DNA of 64,000 nt from Lycorma delicatula (lineage: Eukaryota > Arthropoda > Insecta > Hemiptera > Fulgoridae): the NCBI RefSeq assembly GCF_047948215.1, contig NC_134455.1, positions 155,602,575 through 155,666,574 of the forward strand, in the 5' to 3' direction. This document shows, in pieces, positions 1 to 12,792 of this stretch (positions within the stretch are counted from its first letter, which is position 1; every line of letters begins with the position of its first letter). A program made the translations under genes and the position numbers. The notes under the pieces were generated by a model. That model made no database searches and was not told the origin of the DNA. It saw only the letters and a list, made by a program, of their open reading frames with translations.

Positions 1-1640
1 CTTAAACCAGCTTGTTGATTTATGAATAAGTTAAAGGAAGATTTTAAAGCATGGAGTAAATATTACTCGACTAAGTATTGTATCCGTAAATATTTCTACA
101 AATATATTATTGCATTTTAACAGGAATTAAAATCCACGGTTTTGAAAAATACGGTTTACTTCTTTTTATCTCCGTTACAGCCATTAAGAAAAAAATCCTA
201 TCAGGTTTCAAGTTTCAAGATATTCTGGTCTCGGAACTGTTATGAATATAACCCGTTATAAATAGTTAATCGAAGTGGTTTTTATCTTAAGAATCTAAGA
301 AATCTACACATAACTATCCAAAAATTGAATTTCCTACCTATTCGGAAAACAAAAGAATTAGTCGTTAATGAAAGGATCAAGTATAAGACAAAAAAAAATT
401 GTAGAAAATCATAAACTTACACTACGTTCATACACAAATTTCAAGTTACTTTTAGAATAAGAATTTGATTTACAAATAGAAAATGTTTCTTTAAGTTTCT
501 AACGGTAAAAAGAATAATAAACAATAGTGTTCTTAAAAATAAAATATTTGCCCTAATAAAGAATGACAATAGTTTTAAATATCTAGAGGATAAAAATATT
601 GTTAAATATAAAAAAAACTGGTATCAAGGATTTGAAAAACAAAATGGTGTAAACCACCCGTCACTTTTTAGAAAATCTGTAACTATTGAATTTAGCGTAA
701 GTGAAACGAATATTTCGATGCCTCTTTAATGAAAATCAATCCAGTCGTTCAGAAGTTATTGAGGCACAAATACAACGACCTAACATTTATTTTATTTTGA
801 TAAAAATGCAATTTAATACGTAAGACATTTTTTCATGTAAGATATATTTTATAATTTTCTTGTTTTAATCCTTAAAAAGGGCTTTAGGAGATCTTAAAAT
901 CTTACCTAAAAGTGTGTTAACAAGATATAACATTTTAATTTTATTAAAAATTTATCAATATTCTACTTTTTTTATTAACTTATTTTATAAAACTTTAACC
1001 CTATATAAAACATAATGCTTAAGCAGATCTTCAAGAATTTCGTGCGTTTCAGAAAATTAAATACTTTGAAGAAAAGCATACATCTGATCTTCCTGGACGC
1101 CTAGAGGTGTAATATACTTAGCATGCATCTTAAGCTTTTCAGAGGAAAAAATTAACTTTCATCTCTGGTGTAAGGGAGCCATAATGACCACAATTTTAAC
1201 TTTACTACTCGTATTTATGTTTCAGAGATCACGTCCGTTTGCATATTCATCTGTAAACTTACAGTGTTATTTATGTTATGAAAAGCATAAAAAAAATGAA
1301 TTAATGGGTATAAGTCTTTTTGAATTCTTCTTAATAGTTTTATTTTTAAAACATTTATGTATAAGTTCTTAAGAATTCAAGAAATTCTAAATAATACCGA
1401 GAAAATACTATTATATTTCTTTACTACTAGATTATAGATGGATAAGATAGAAAATTTAGTTTAATCTAACACTGAGAGACAAAAAAAACTTTTTTTAAGT
1501 TTCTCTAACAGTGATATCATTTCTCGAATTGCTTTTTATATACATTATAGATCTGTAAATACAATTTTCCACCGCCATTAGTTTTAAATAAACTACGCTT
1601 CAAAAAAAATTAAGGGAAAATATAGTTAAACTCTGTAAAA
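1..1640. other. AT-rich DNA, no gene seen
   Basis: No recognisable coding or RNA gene. The sequence is AT-rich with stops in all frames, and the few open stretches of about 60 codons have low-complexity composition typical of chance ORFs. It is probably intergenic or intronic. Confidence 0.6.
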
Positions 1641-2362
1641 TTTAAAATTTGCATGGCCATACCTGTGTTAGAATCCTTTCGCTGATGGTTTTTTTTTTAT
1701 AAATAGCTTCAGGCACATCCCAAAAAATGTCCAACAGTAATCAGCTAGAATGTTAGTGTTCCATTTCTCTTTATAGCGGCTTTCCATCACCGAAATGTCT
1801 GGATGGAAACGTTCACCGTGTTCGTCACTTACGTCTCCGTGGTTATCTGGGAAATAGTCCAGATGTGATTGGAGGAAATGTATTTTCAAACAAGTAAGAA
1901 GTTAGTTGATTAACAATATCGTGATAATTGTCGGATTTTTATTTGCTGAGAAAATATTTGCAAACGTCTTTAAATGAAGCCCAAGCTTTCTACATTATTT
2001 AACATGAACTAAATACAGCATCTTTTACCAACTCTCTTAATTGAGTACCAACAAATATTCCTTCTTTAATTTTTCCTTTACTTACATTCGGAAATTTCTG
2101 CCTGGTGTACAACTATCCTTCTTCATTGCTTTTACAAAATTTTTTACTAGTCCTAGCTTGATATGTAGAGGGGGTAAAAATATATAGGAGCTTAAAATGC
2201 TAAAAAAAGCTAAAAATGAAAAAACCTTTAATTATATTTAAAACTTTTTTCAAAAATGGTGGGTGATAGAAAGATTGTGAGTTCATATTCGTTTTCAGCT
2301 TTAAAAAACAGATTAAAATAATGTATCGCATGTTAGGAAACAAAAATTATGTTTATCGGTGT
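1640..2362 (-). pseudogene. Unclassified repeated arthropod element, copy A (3' half)
   Basis: Read on the minus strand, this encodes the C-terminal part of an uncharacterised protein that I recall as highly repeated in arthropod genomes. Recognisable blocks, in order, are LPPLHIKLGL (near 2240-2170), KGKIKEGIFVG (near 2060), and DYFPDNHGDVSDEHGERFHP followed by LADYCWTF (1889-1720). Frameshifts and stops separate the blocks, so the copy is dead. Immediately upstream (about 2190-2362) lies a stretch also found at 54944-55130 beside copy B, probably the 5' leader of the element. The whole N-terminal coding region present in copy B is missing here, removed at an AATAT microhomology. The function of the family is not known to me. 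Membership rests on motif recall and on the direct match to copy B inside this window. Confidence 0.65.
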
Positions 2363-5300
2363 AATTTATAAAAAAATGTTTTCTAATTTTTGTATTGATT
2401 GTTGTTTTGTATTTGTACAGCAAAATTGTTTTGGTGTAATTTTTATGTAACCGAGTAGTAGTGGGCGAGTGGATAGATAAATATTATTGACGTAATTTAC
2501 TTTTCATCAGCACGACATGGAACTCGCAACTTCAAACATTTTATAACGCATTGAAACCCCAGAACACGTCCGACGTATGTCTGTGGGACGACGAGCTATG
2601 AATAAAGAACCACCGTCCAAACTGCTGAGAAGAAAAAGCGATGCGAATCGTGGTAAAAAAAAAGACAAATTAATAAATGTATTTTGTTTTGATATATTTG
2701 CAGAGACCCAGTTTGTAGTATTTGTAGGAAGAAAACCAACTGAATTTGATTCATGTAACAATATAGACTTAAAATACGAAATATTCATGAAATATTTTTA
2801 CTTAATGTATTTTAACATTCTTTTAAACGTTTTATTCATGTTACGGGATAAATACAATTTTAAGCGGCTAAAATGTGAATGACTTTTTTTATTCCCATTC
2901 AGAATTTGTATTAAGATTTTTCCTTTCTGTAATTGTGGACTGATGCTCAGTTTACGTACATAAACCAATCTTGTTAATATTCGTCAAAGTTGAGAACTTA
3001 GTCCACAACTTTCCTTCATCATTTATTTGCTTAACCAGTACTGAAGAAAAATAATCTCATGAAACGCTGAGCTACAGGTCGATGGCCTTGAAAAAGAATA
3101 ACGTTAAATGCCATCGTAAAGATATTGTTGTTATAAATCAATAAATACGTTTTCATCGCGTAAATATAACGTAATAAAACAATTTTGTTACGTTTATATT
3201 TTTAGAAGTTATTCCCTTTAAAACAGAGAATGAATCTAGCAAAAAACAACTTTTAAAGAAAAGTTATCGGTGTGAGTGAGTAATACTTAATCCTTTCACA
3301 AATATAATAAATTAATATTTTATCGATAAACAAAATAGAATTGAAATTAATATAAAGTTTTAATCGTGTAATTCCTCTAACGGATACACGCTTCTTTAAA
3401 AAAGAGCACAAATTTTACATTAAACCGACATATTTAGTTCATTTTTATCCCTTTACAACGCGGATTGATGATGTACGTAGGTTTTGGTAGGAATCAACCC
3501 CTATTCATTAATTACATGAAATTATCATTAATCTACGTCACGCAGTAGCTACTACTTTTCCGTAATACGTTATGCAACACAATGTAAACATTCTCATGAA
3601 CAATATAGGAAGAGACAGTAAATCGTACCACATTATGAAAGTACCACATTATCTGTCATATTGACGGAGGCCGCTAAAAAAAGTTATTCATTGTCACAAC
3701 CATTAATTTTTCTTTTTGCTATTATTTATGACTACTAATATTATTATTTTAATTCATAAAGCAATCGAGTAGAGTTTTCAGACAATATCAGCAATTATTA
3801 ACTATAAATATACGAATAGGAAACGATTTTTTGTAATACATATTATGTATTTGGGACATCTGCACACAAATCATCGTATTTGAAAAACTCTTTCGCGGAA
3901 AATATATTCGATTCATATACTAAATGTCATCTACAGTATTCGTAAATAAATTAGTTACGTGTGAAAATGTTTCCCGTAAAGGCATCAAAAAAGTCGCTTT
4001 ACGAGTATTCTAAATTAATATTCGGGTATTCATTAGAATACCGGGAAAGGAACGCGTAATTGAAATTGATAAAAAAATTCTTGGTATGTTAAGACTTACA
4101 CAAAAAATTCCAGTAATCTCTAATGATTGGTATAGAGTAATCACAGATAAACCGAAACATTACCGATTAATTATTAAATTTTCAAATTTAAATTTTTATG
4201 TTTCAAAAATTCGTTTCATAAATTATTAAATTAACACTTTTAACGGTTAGGTTTACAAAATAATTTTACTAGAGAATAAAGATGCACGACACACATTAAA
4301 TATTTATTAGTTTTTATAACTGTGTTAAATCACAAAATTTTTACAAAACTTATACACGTTCATTTTTTAAATCCTTTGTTTTTACATTTTGTACCTTGTC
4401 AAGTAGGATTTTTAAAATTTATAAAACTTAAAGCATGCTTAATCAACCACTTAATTACCAGCCCCAAATGTCCCTCATAGTTCTACCTCCACTATGCTGT
4501 AAATTCATTTTTAACTGACCTTTTAATAAAAGAAGTTATCAATTGACCCGAACCCAATAAAAAAAAACTAGGAAACTTCTACAGAATAAAATAGTTACTC
4601 TTTGTTATATATATATATATTCATATTTTTTTTTTATTTCACGTAACGTTTATAACTTTCATAACGCAGTAAATTTAATTTAATTTTTCCGTTGTTAGGA
4701 TAACCTTACTTCCAAAAATTTTTTCAATTTTTGTTTTGTTACACAAAAAAATCTCCAACTATCACGTAAAAACTAAACATAAAATAACTATTAAAAAAAG
4801 AAATATGAAAACGTTATTTTTTAACAGTAACTGAACATCATAATCAGTTTTAATATCTAAAACAAAGAATGAATATAAAACTTGTAATAAACGGACTAAT
4901 AAAATTACTCGGATTAGAACACGTTATATAATAAATATATCAATAATTACTGAATAATATTTTAAATGTCGATAGATTTTTTATTGTCGTATGTATTTAC
5001 ACAATGTTAAATGTTACATAATGTAATTGTTATAAAGCCAAAATTTACAATGCAATTAGTTATATTAAAAGCAGACGATAGGGATTCAAAATGAAGATAT
5101 CAGAATGAAATCTTCACCCATCGATTCCTCGCAAATAAATTATGTTTAAAATGGTAAAGTAAGCTTGATTTTTCTCCCCTATTCAAAGCCCTTTCTTTCT
5201 TTAAATAAAAATTAATTATCTTGTTCAGAACTACAACGTTTAAAAGTTTTATTGAAGTACTTCAGAATGATTTCTTCCGAGAAATTCAATTAATAATCAC

Positions 5301-7471
5301 CAATTTTTGTGAGAAACAATATTTGTGTCCAATAATGATTGGCGACAATACTAAAAAAAAAGTTAATTTAAAAATATATTAATCACCTTTACTAACCTGA
5401 TTTCCTTATTAACAGTTTTATTATTAAACTAGAACAGTACTTTACACGGGATCCGTGTTTAGCGTTCTAAATAATTTCAATTTTTTATAACTTTTTAAAT
5501 AATCTTATACATCTGTTGCTTTTACTGTCCATCCAAAACTTTAGTATGACTGTGGTGCTTGTTAAGTATTTTACTACAAAAAGTCATTATTACTTTCTAT
5601 GACAGTAACGATGTTCAATATTCAGCCACAATCTACGGTGAACAGAGTACAGATCCTACTTGTACGACTAAATATCAACTGTATCTTATTAGCGTTTAAT
5701 GCTGCTTTGTTAATATTACATGACGCTCGGTAAAGAATTCAATGGACAATTTTGTGAATCTTTATTTTCTCAGGTAAACCCGTTACGGAATACTTATTCA
5801 GAATGGATATGTCTTTTATATACAGTATATGAACGAATGTCAGATCTTCTATCATCTTTATGGTTAAGGTCAAGCAACAATCTTACAACTTTCTGGCAAG
5901 AAAATTATCGATATATGAACTATAACACAATTTAAGAGAAGATAGTAGTATAATATTAGTATATAAGATATTATAATTAACCGGCATAGAATGAACATTA
6001 TATGGATCTAAAACTATATACGCGAATGGTATAACAAGGAAATTCAGTTATTAAGAGATAAACTACTCTGATGCGTTTCATTTTTTTGCACAGTAAAATA
6101 ACATTAGTAACAAAAAAAATTAATAAGGCACTATTAACTAAACCGACTGAAATAATAATAGTCAATTAAAATTATTTTGTATAACATTTTTATCTCCGAT
6201 TAATAATATACGTAACAATCTCAACATTTAAATATAGTAAAATCTTCTACCGAACACGCAAAACGTTTAACTACAAAACCTTATGTAATATATAGTATTA
6301 CCGGTCGATAAAATCTTATTTCTTTTATATGATTTATGAAATCGGAGGTAGAGTTTTAAGTATTCATTCAAATTCTCAGAATCGGACGATATTATTCGGA
6401 AATTAACTGATTTTATCTCGGTAATTGCAGAAAACCTTACGCTGCCAAAGTTAGGTATTCCATCGTTCTCAGTTTCTTGCTAATAACCCAAGAGAAAAGT
6501 ATTACGTTGAATTCTATGTACTGGAGTGACATTATGAGGAATATCATATTAAGTAGTGGAACATTATTACGGAATTATATTACCCCTGCATTAATAGAAC
6601 ACGATACAAAAATTATTTTACAAATTTTAATCACCAACTCCCATCAAATTTAAACTTATCGGCATTTTTTTATTTTCCTTAGGTAAGAATATTTCATCTA
6701 TTTTTACTGGCAATTATCTTCAGTTGAATTTTATTTACTTCGCTTTTAAATTGAGATAATAAAATATTAAATATGAATTGTTCCCATTTATTTAGAAGTT
6801 TGGTGCTACGTGTATATGTTTTTTTATATTCCATAAAGGGGGAGAATTAAGATGCCTTTCACTGAATACGTTTAATATATCAAAATTATTGTTGATGTAT
6901 CTGTGATTTGTGTGTATGAGGTAGTTAGAAAATGCTGACTATAAGTAACTGGAGTATTTTTATACGTTCATATTATTATTTTTAACTGCGTCCTGTTAGC
7001 TCCGTTTAGAATGTATACGTTTGAAACGGGATTAATCATCTACGCAAACCTTGCCGGTAACTTTTGTTTCTGAAAGTGAACAAGTACCACCGATCTTATG
7101 ACTTTCCGTCAAACAAACCTGCAAATAAACCATAAGAATATTTCATCTAAGAAGCAATGCAGTTTTTCGTTAACGAAAACTGTAAATGAATAAGCAAGAA
7201 ATTGTTTCTGTAGTTATACATTAATGCTACGAATTGTGATCCCATTATGTTCACTATTAATATGTGTAGTGATACTCAAGGTTAATATTACCAGTAATTA
7301 TAATTTATTTATTTATAGTACCAAAATATGATATATATAAATTTACTTAATATATAAACGGTTTTAAATAGATGGCCACATGGATGAGAAGAAATTATTT
7401 TATTTTCTGATTGATCATGCAAATCGCGTAATTAATTGCGTCAGCCTACATCATGACATTACATTCATTAT
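2363..7471. other. AT-rich DNA, no supported gene
   Basis: About 5 kb with no recognised gene. A short (TA)n tract lies near 4605-4620. Open stretches at 2577-2882 and 5720-5935 have no recognisable family and no support beyond being open. It is likely intronic or intergenic. Confidence 0.55.
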
Positions 7472-7484
7472 ACACTATCAACCT

Positions 7485-7767
7485 TTTTTCCTGTTTAGCC
7501 TCCGGTAATCACCGTCAGAGGTATTACTTCAGAGGATGATATGTATGAGGTTAAGTGAAGTGTAGTCTTGTACAGTCTCAGATCGACCATTTCTGAGATG
7601 TACGGTTAATTGAAACCCAACCGCCAAAGAACACCGGTTTTCATGATCCATTATTCAAATCTGTATAAAAGTAACTGCCTTTACTAGGATTTGAACTTGG
7701 AACTCTCGACTTTGAAATCAGCTGATTTGCGAAGACGCGTTCACCACTAGACCGACCCGGTGGATAG
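7485..7767 (-). mobile_element. SINE-A copy 1 (tRNA-derived)
   Basis: On the minus strand this starts with a tRNA-like head carrying an A-box-like TAGTGGTGAACGC and a B-box-like GTTCAAATCC, the split RNA polymerase III promoter of tRNA-derived SINEs. A body of about 190 bp follows, ending in CCGGAGGCTAAACAGG and a short A-rich tail (T-run on the plus strand). Three further copies in the window (16205-16502, 21045-21290, 42040-42222) define the family. The flanking 13-bp duplications support retrotransposition. It carries no coding capacity and would depend on a LINE partner. Confidence 0.8.
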
Positions 7768-7780
7768 ACACTATCGACCT

Positions 7781-7946
7781 TTTCTTTTTTTTATTATTTA
7801 ACCTCCGGAAATACCGTTAGGTATTGCTTCGGAGGATGAAATTGATGTTTTGTAGCGTGTGAAAAATGCTATGCCTGACCGGGATTCGAACTCGGGACCT
7901 CCGGAAGGCCGAGACGCTACTACACTCGCGCCACGGAGGCCGGCAG
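7781..7946 (-). mobile_element. SINE-B copy 1 (second tRNA-derived family)
   Basis: The minus-strand head reads like a tRNA gene, with CCGTGGCGCGAGTGTAGTAG in the A-box region and GAGTTCGAATCCCGG as a strong B box. The head differs from SINE-A. The 3' part, TTTCATCCTCCGAAGCAATACC to TTCCGGAGGTTAAA (in pieces), resembles the 3' end of SINE-A, so the two families share a tail. A second, 5'-truncated copy lies at 20433-20546. The element is flanked by copies of the same target site as SINE-A copy 1. Confidence 0.75.
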
Positions 7947-7959
7947 AAACTATCAACCT

Positions 7960-10033
7960 AACTAAGATTAACTATACAGCTATAATATCAAATGAGATAC
8001 ATAACGGTATTGACGGGCTAAACAATAAACAACGATTATGAAAAACTGTACCTGCGTTGCCACCTCACCCAATTGCTTCCTGGCTGCTGGAAAAAAACGC
8101 AAGTTTTTTCATGTTGGTGATAATCCTTCGTACATTAAATTCTAGTAAAAGCCAGATATTTTTAAATAAAGCCAAAATAATATGATCTCGTAAATAAAAT
8201 ATCCGGCTACTTGTATAACAAACCTGTTATAACTGAATAATGTGTAATAATTTTTTTTTACAAAATAACTTAACAGTTTTTTTCTTTAAATATTTCAATA
8301 ATATGGTAAAGATATGATAACAGTAGTACCACACAATAGTCATTGAACGGAAAGATAACTAACTATGATGTGTTGCGCGAAGAAGCAAAAATTAACTAAG
8401 CATAGTTTGTAAATTTAAAATCCACAAATTTTAGTCTTTTGGTTGAACAGTTGTTAAATAACATAATAAAAATTCATTTTTTATTCAGTTCATTTTTAAC
8501 ATCATTCATCATCATTCATTCATTTATTTTTAACATTTTTTATTCATTTCAACATCGATATGGGTAAAAAACGTAACATATATATATTATTTTTATATAG
8601 CGATCGCACTTTACAATTAATATTATATATAAAATTTTCAACGACATGAAAATATTTCACGCTTATGCAATTTATATAAAATGAAAAGCATCCATCTAAA
8701 TAATTTTAAAAAATAAATTTAAAAACCTGATGCAAGCCAAATTATTATAAATTCTTTAAAGTTGCTCTTCCACTGTGGTGAAGAGAAAAGATGCTCTTTT
8801 CCAAGAGAAACATATAATAAAATGAAACATCCACTTTTCAATGGAGCTCAATGGATTTTTATAACGGCCAGAAAGGTAATTAATTAAATGGGATCCTCAC
8901 ATAATGGAGCTACAGGCGCCGAAGCGAAGCGAAGGGTAGATGAAAGTGAAGTTTAGGTATCCATTATATGATATTATTTTACTTCGACGCGTTTCAGTGG
9001 GAGAATAATAGCAGAATTAAAAAGTTCAATATTTCAACTACATGAACCTTTATGCTTTTTCGCTTATAATTGTGTTAACTACTTGTACACAGACCACTCA
9101 TCAGAAAACGATTAACATATTTGTACAAATTTTCCTACGAATATTTTCCTAACCTCACCCAGTTACACTTACGGGTGTAACTCGCAACAACTCTCTTTTC
9201 TTGTTTTTTTCTTTGCCTTTCATCATTGATTACCTTAAACGATCTATCAGCAATTAAATAATTTATTTTGTACTTAAGTGGTATAACAAAAAAGGTTGTA
9301 GGTGACACCCTACAACCTTACTCAAAAGATTAACAAGTCACTCTCAAGATTACAAGTACCCCATGCCAGGCTTACTAGAAAGGGAGAAGAGAAGCGATCT
9401 TCTTCAATGAACCAAACATTCTTGACTGGAAAATAATTCACACGTTTGAAAAAAAGGTAAAAGATGTACCACGTCATAATGAATCGAAAAAATTTGTTAA
9501 AATAATACAGGTTTAATTTATAAAATATTTATAAATGTACCCAGCAGTTAATTTATGCAGTTAAAAATCAAATTTAAAATATAATATTTTGAAACAAAAA
9601 AATTTCGCTATAACTATACAAACGAGCATAAAAACACAAGTTAATATAAAGCCAAAAAAAAAAAAAAAAATAGTGTAATTAAAAAATAAAAGTCTGTTTA
9701 ACAGAACATCCTAATCCTAATGTACTTGTAACAAATAGTAACAGTTTTCAACGACGTAAATAATACTTCAAGCCAGCGCATGGTTTTTAGAACACGAACT
9801 TCGTGTAAATGACGGTCCATTCCGAAAAACATTAAGTTCAGCGTAACACTTTTAATGAATACAATACCAAACCTTAATAAACGTAGTTTAAAACTTTTAA
9901 AAGTAGATACAAAATTATAGACGGATAAAAACATAACTAATAAATATGGTCATAATCATTTATAATTTAAAAAAAATAAAACAGAAAGAGATCAAAATAA
10001 ATCTTATGTTTATAGGAATTATTCAAATAACAA
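7960..10033. other. AT-rich DNA, no supported gene
   Basis: No gene recognised. Visible structures are an 11-bp inverted repeat at 9292-9319 (aaggttgtagg / cctacaacctt, 6-nt loop) and a run of 17 A at 9654-9670. A relatively GC-rich patch at 8760-8990 and another at 9360-9420 look like old repeats but could not be assigned. The open stretch at 9698-9934 (minus) matches nothing I know. Confidence 0.5.
9292..9319. repeat. Short perfect inverted repeat
   Basis: The arms aaggttgtagg (9292-9302) and cctacaacctt (9309-9319) are exact reverse complements around a 6-nt loop (tgacac). No T-run or promoter follows. Function unknown. Confidence 0.6.
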
Positions 10034-10040
10034 TTTAATG

Positions 10041-12785
10041 ATTTTTTTTTGTCTTCAATCATTTGACTGGTTTGATGCAGCTCTCCAAGATTCCCTATCT
10101 AGTGCTAGTCGTTTCATTTCAGTATACTCTCTACATCCTACATCGCTAACAATTTGTTTTACATATTCCAAACGTGGCCTGCCTACACAATTTTTCCCTT
10201 CTACCTGTCCTTCCAATATTAAAGCGACTATTCCAGGATGCCTTAATATGTGGTCTATAAGTCTATCTCTTCTTTTAACTATATTTTTCCAAATGCTTCT
10301 TTCTTCATCTATTTGCCGCAATACCTCTTCATTTATCACTTTATCCACCCATCTGATTTTTAACATTCTCCTATAGCACCACATTTCAAAAGCTTCTAAT
10401 CTTTTTTCTCAGATACTCCGATTGTCCAAGTTTCACTTCCATGTAAAGCGACACTCCAAACATACACTTTCAAAAATCTTTTCCTGACATTTAAATTCAT
10501 TTTTGATGTAAACAAATTATATTTCTTACTGAAGGCTCGTCTAGCTTGTGCTATTCGGCATTTTATATCGCTCCTGCTTCGTCCATCTTTAGTAATTCTA
10601 CTTCCCAAATAACAAAATTCTTCTACCTCCATAATCTTTTCTCCTCCTATTTTCACATTCAGTGGTCCATCTTTGTTATTTCTACTACATTTCATTACTT
10701 TTGTTTTGTTCTTGGTTATTTTCATGTGATAGTTCTTGCGTAGGACTTCATCTATGCCGTTCATTGTTTCTTCTAAATCCTTTTTATTCTCAGCTAGAAT
10801 TACTATATCATCAGCAAATCGTAGCATCTTTATCTTTTCACCTTGTACTGTTGCTCCTAATCTAAATTGTTCTTTAACATCATTAACTGCTAGTTCCATG
10901 TAAAGATTAAAAAGTAACGGAGATAGGGAACATCCTTGTCGGACTCCCTTTCTTATTACTGCTTCTTTCTTATGTTCTTCAATTGTTACTGTTGCTGTTT
11001 GGTTCCTGTACATGTTAGCAATTGTTCTTCTATCTCTGTATTTGAACCCTAATTTTTTAAAAATGCTGAAAATTTTATTCCAGTCTACGTTATCGAATGC
11101 CTTTTCTAGGTCTATAAACGCCAAGTATGTTGGTTTGTTTTTCTTTAATCTTCCTTCTACTATTAATCTGAGGCCTAAAATTGCTTCCCTTCTCCCTATA
11201 CTTTTCCTGAAACCAAATTGGTCTTCTCATAATACTTCTTCCACTCTCCTCTCAATTCTTCTGTATAGAATTCTAGTTAAGATTTTTTATGTATGACTAG
11301 TTAAACTAATTGTTCCGTATTCTTCACATTTATCTGCCCCTGCTTTCTTTGGTATCATGACTATAACACTTTTTTTTTGAAGTCGGACGGAAATTCCCCT
11401 TTTTCATAAATATTACACAACAGTTTGTATAATCTATCAATCGCTTCCTCACCTGCACTGCGCAGTACTTCTACAGGTATTCCGTCTATTCCAGGAGCCT
11501 TTCTGCCATTTAAATCTTTTAAAGCTCTCTTAAATTCAGATCTCAGTATTGTTTCTCCCATTTCATCCTCAACTTCCTCTATAACACCAATTTCTAATTT
11601 ATTTCCTCCGAAGTACCATCTTTGTTTAACACATTATTAGATTTTAATTTATGTACCCCAAAATTTTCCTTAACTTTCCTGTATGCTCCGTCTATTTTAC
11701 CAATGTTCATTTCTCTTTCCACTTCTGAACACTTTTCTTTAATCCACTCTTCTTTCGCCAGTTTGCACTTCCTGTTTATAGCATTTCTTAATTGCCGATA
11801 GTTCCTTTTACTTTCTTCATCACTAGCATTCTTATATTTTCTACGTTCATCCATAAGCTGCAATATATCGTCTGAAACCCAAGGTATTCTACCAGTTCTC
11901 TTTATTCCGCCTAAGTTTGCTTCTGCTGATTTAAGAATTTCCTTTTTAACATTCTCCCATTCTTCTTCTACATTTTCTACCTTATCTTTTTTACTCAGAC
12001 CTCTTGCGATGTCCTCCTCAAAAATCTTCTTTACCTCCTCTTCCTCAAGCTTCTCTAAATTCCACCGATTCATCTGACACCTTTTCTTCAGGTTTTTAAA
12101 CCCCAATCTACATTTCATTATCACCAAATTATGGTCGTTATCAATGTCTGCTCCAGGGTAAGTTTTGCAGTCAACGAGTTGATTTCTAAATCTTTGCTTA
12201 ACCATGATATAATCTATCTGATACCTTGGAGTATCGCCTTGCTTTTTCCAAGTGTATATTCTTCTATTATGATTTTTAAATTGGGTGTTGGCAATTAGTA
12301 AATTATACTTCGTGCAAAACTCTATAAGTCGGTCCCCTCTTTCAATCCTTTTGCCCAGCCCGTATTCACCCACCATATCCTTCCTTGCCTTTTCCAATGC
12401 TTGCATTCCAATCTCCAACTATTATTAAATTTTCATCTCCTTTTACGTGTTTAATTGCTTCATCAATCTCTTCGTATACACACTCTGCCTCATCATCATC
12501 ATCATGGGCGCTTGTAGGCATAAAGACGTTAACAATCGTTGTCGGTTTAGGTTTTGATTTTATCCTTATTACAATGATTCTATCGCTATGCGTCTTGAAA
12601 TACTCCACTCTCCTCCCTACCTTTTTGTTCATCACGAAACCTACTCATGCCTGCCCATTATTTGACGTTGAGTTAATTACTCTAAAATCACCTGACCAAA
12701 AGTCGCCTTCCTCTTCCCACTGAACCTCACTAATTTCTGCTATATCCACATTTATCCTATCCATTAAAAATGGATAGGATAAATT
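10041..12785 (-). mobile_element. RTE-type non-LTR retrotransposon, nearly complete, decayed
   Basis: A single-ORF non-LTR element on the minus strand with endonuclease then reverse transcriptase, ending at its 3' side in GAAGAC plus a run of A (T-run at 10042-10050). The 5' end is truncated at about 12764, where coding starts with MDRINVDIAE and is followed by a fold-back duplication. A possible 7-bp target duplication, tttaatg, lies at 10034-10040 and 12786-12792. The 3' terminal 70-80 bp recurs at 27133-27212, proving that it is a family. It is AT-richer than the Jockey-type element and broken by several frameshifts, so it is an older insertion. Confidence 0.85.
10055..12764 (-). pseudogene. 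RTE-type endonuclease/reverse transcriptase, frameshifted
   Basis: The protein would nick target DNA and reverse-transcribe the element's RNA at that site. Coding runs 12764 to 10055 in at least five frame segments (about 12764-12366, 12418-11594, 11561-11361, 11300-10396, 10384-10055). Endonuclease signs are VGDWNA (near 12430), RIYTWKKQG and RYQIDYIMV (near 12240), and DIDNDHNLVIMKCR (near 12130). Reverse transcriptase signs are GRKAPGIDGIP (near 11500), EDQFGFRKS, FIDLEKAFDNVDW (11118-11080), GVRQGCSLSPLLFNLYM (near 10930) and LRFADDIVILA (near 10810). The C-terminal segment with GSETW and NRKRRDRLIDH-like blocks is typical of RTE and related elements. An in-frame stop also interrupts the first segment (near 12645). 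The clade is assigned from memory of these motifs. A CR1-like relative is less likely. Confidence 0.85.
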
Positions 12786-12792
12786 TTTAATG
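12750..12792. repeat. Fold-back at the 5' end of the RTE element
   Basis: The first 15 nt of the truncated element (12750-12764, atttatcctatccat) are repeated in inverted orientation at 12770-12784, separated by taaaa. A second, overlapping inverted pair is cattaaaaat (12762-12771) and atttttaatg (12783-12792). The structure sits between the element's 5' end and the putative target duplication, so it probably formed during or just after insertion. Confidence 0.75.

Larger units (their letters stand above)
7472..7959. repeat. Triplicated target site around two SINEs
   Basis: Three near-identical 13-bp copies of acactatc(a/g)acct lie at 7472-7484, 7768-7780 and 7947-7959 (the last begins aaactatc). 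The first pair flanks SINE-A and the second pair flanks SINE-B. On the plus strand, a T-run follows the first and second copies, which is the poly(A) tail of each minus-strand SINE. This is the pattern expected of target-site duplications from two target-primed insertions at one nick site. Confidence 0.75.

Noticed and set aside
2511..2760. Possible two-exon gene on the plus strand (acceptor TTTTCATCAG at 2510, donor GTAAAAA at 2653, acceptor TTTGCAG near 2703)
   Set aside because: The implied intron is only about 51 bp, the frames do not join into a known motif, and one candidate frame stops at once. Chance splice signals in AT-rich DNA are a sufficient explanation.
7859..8041. Sixty-codon plus-strand frame, and a possible genuine tRNA gene on the minus strand
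   Set aside because: The sequence is the tRNA-derived head of SINE-B. Acceptor-stem pairing is poor, it has a SINE body and A-tail, and a second copy exists at 20433.
9698..9934. Minus-strand frame of 78 codons, considered as a transposase remnant
   Set aside because: No catalytic or helix-turn-helix motif could be matched in any frame.
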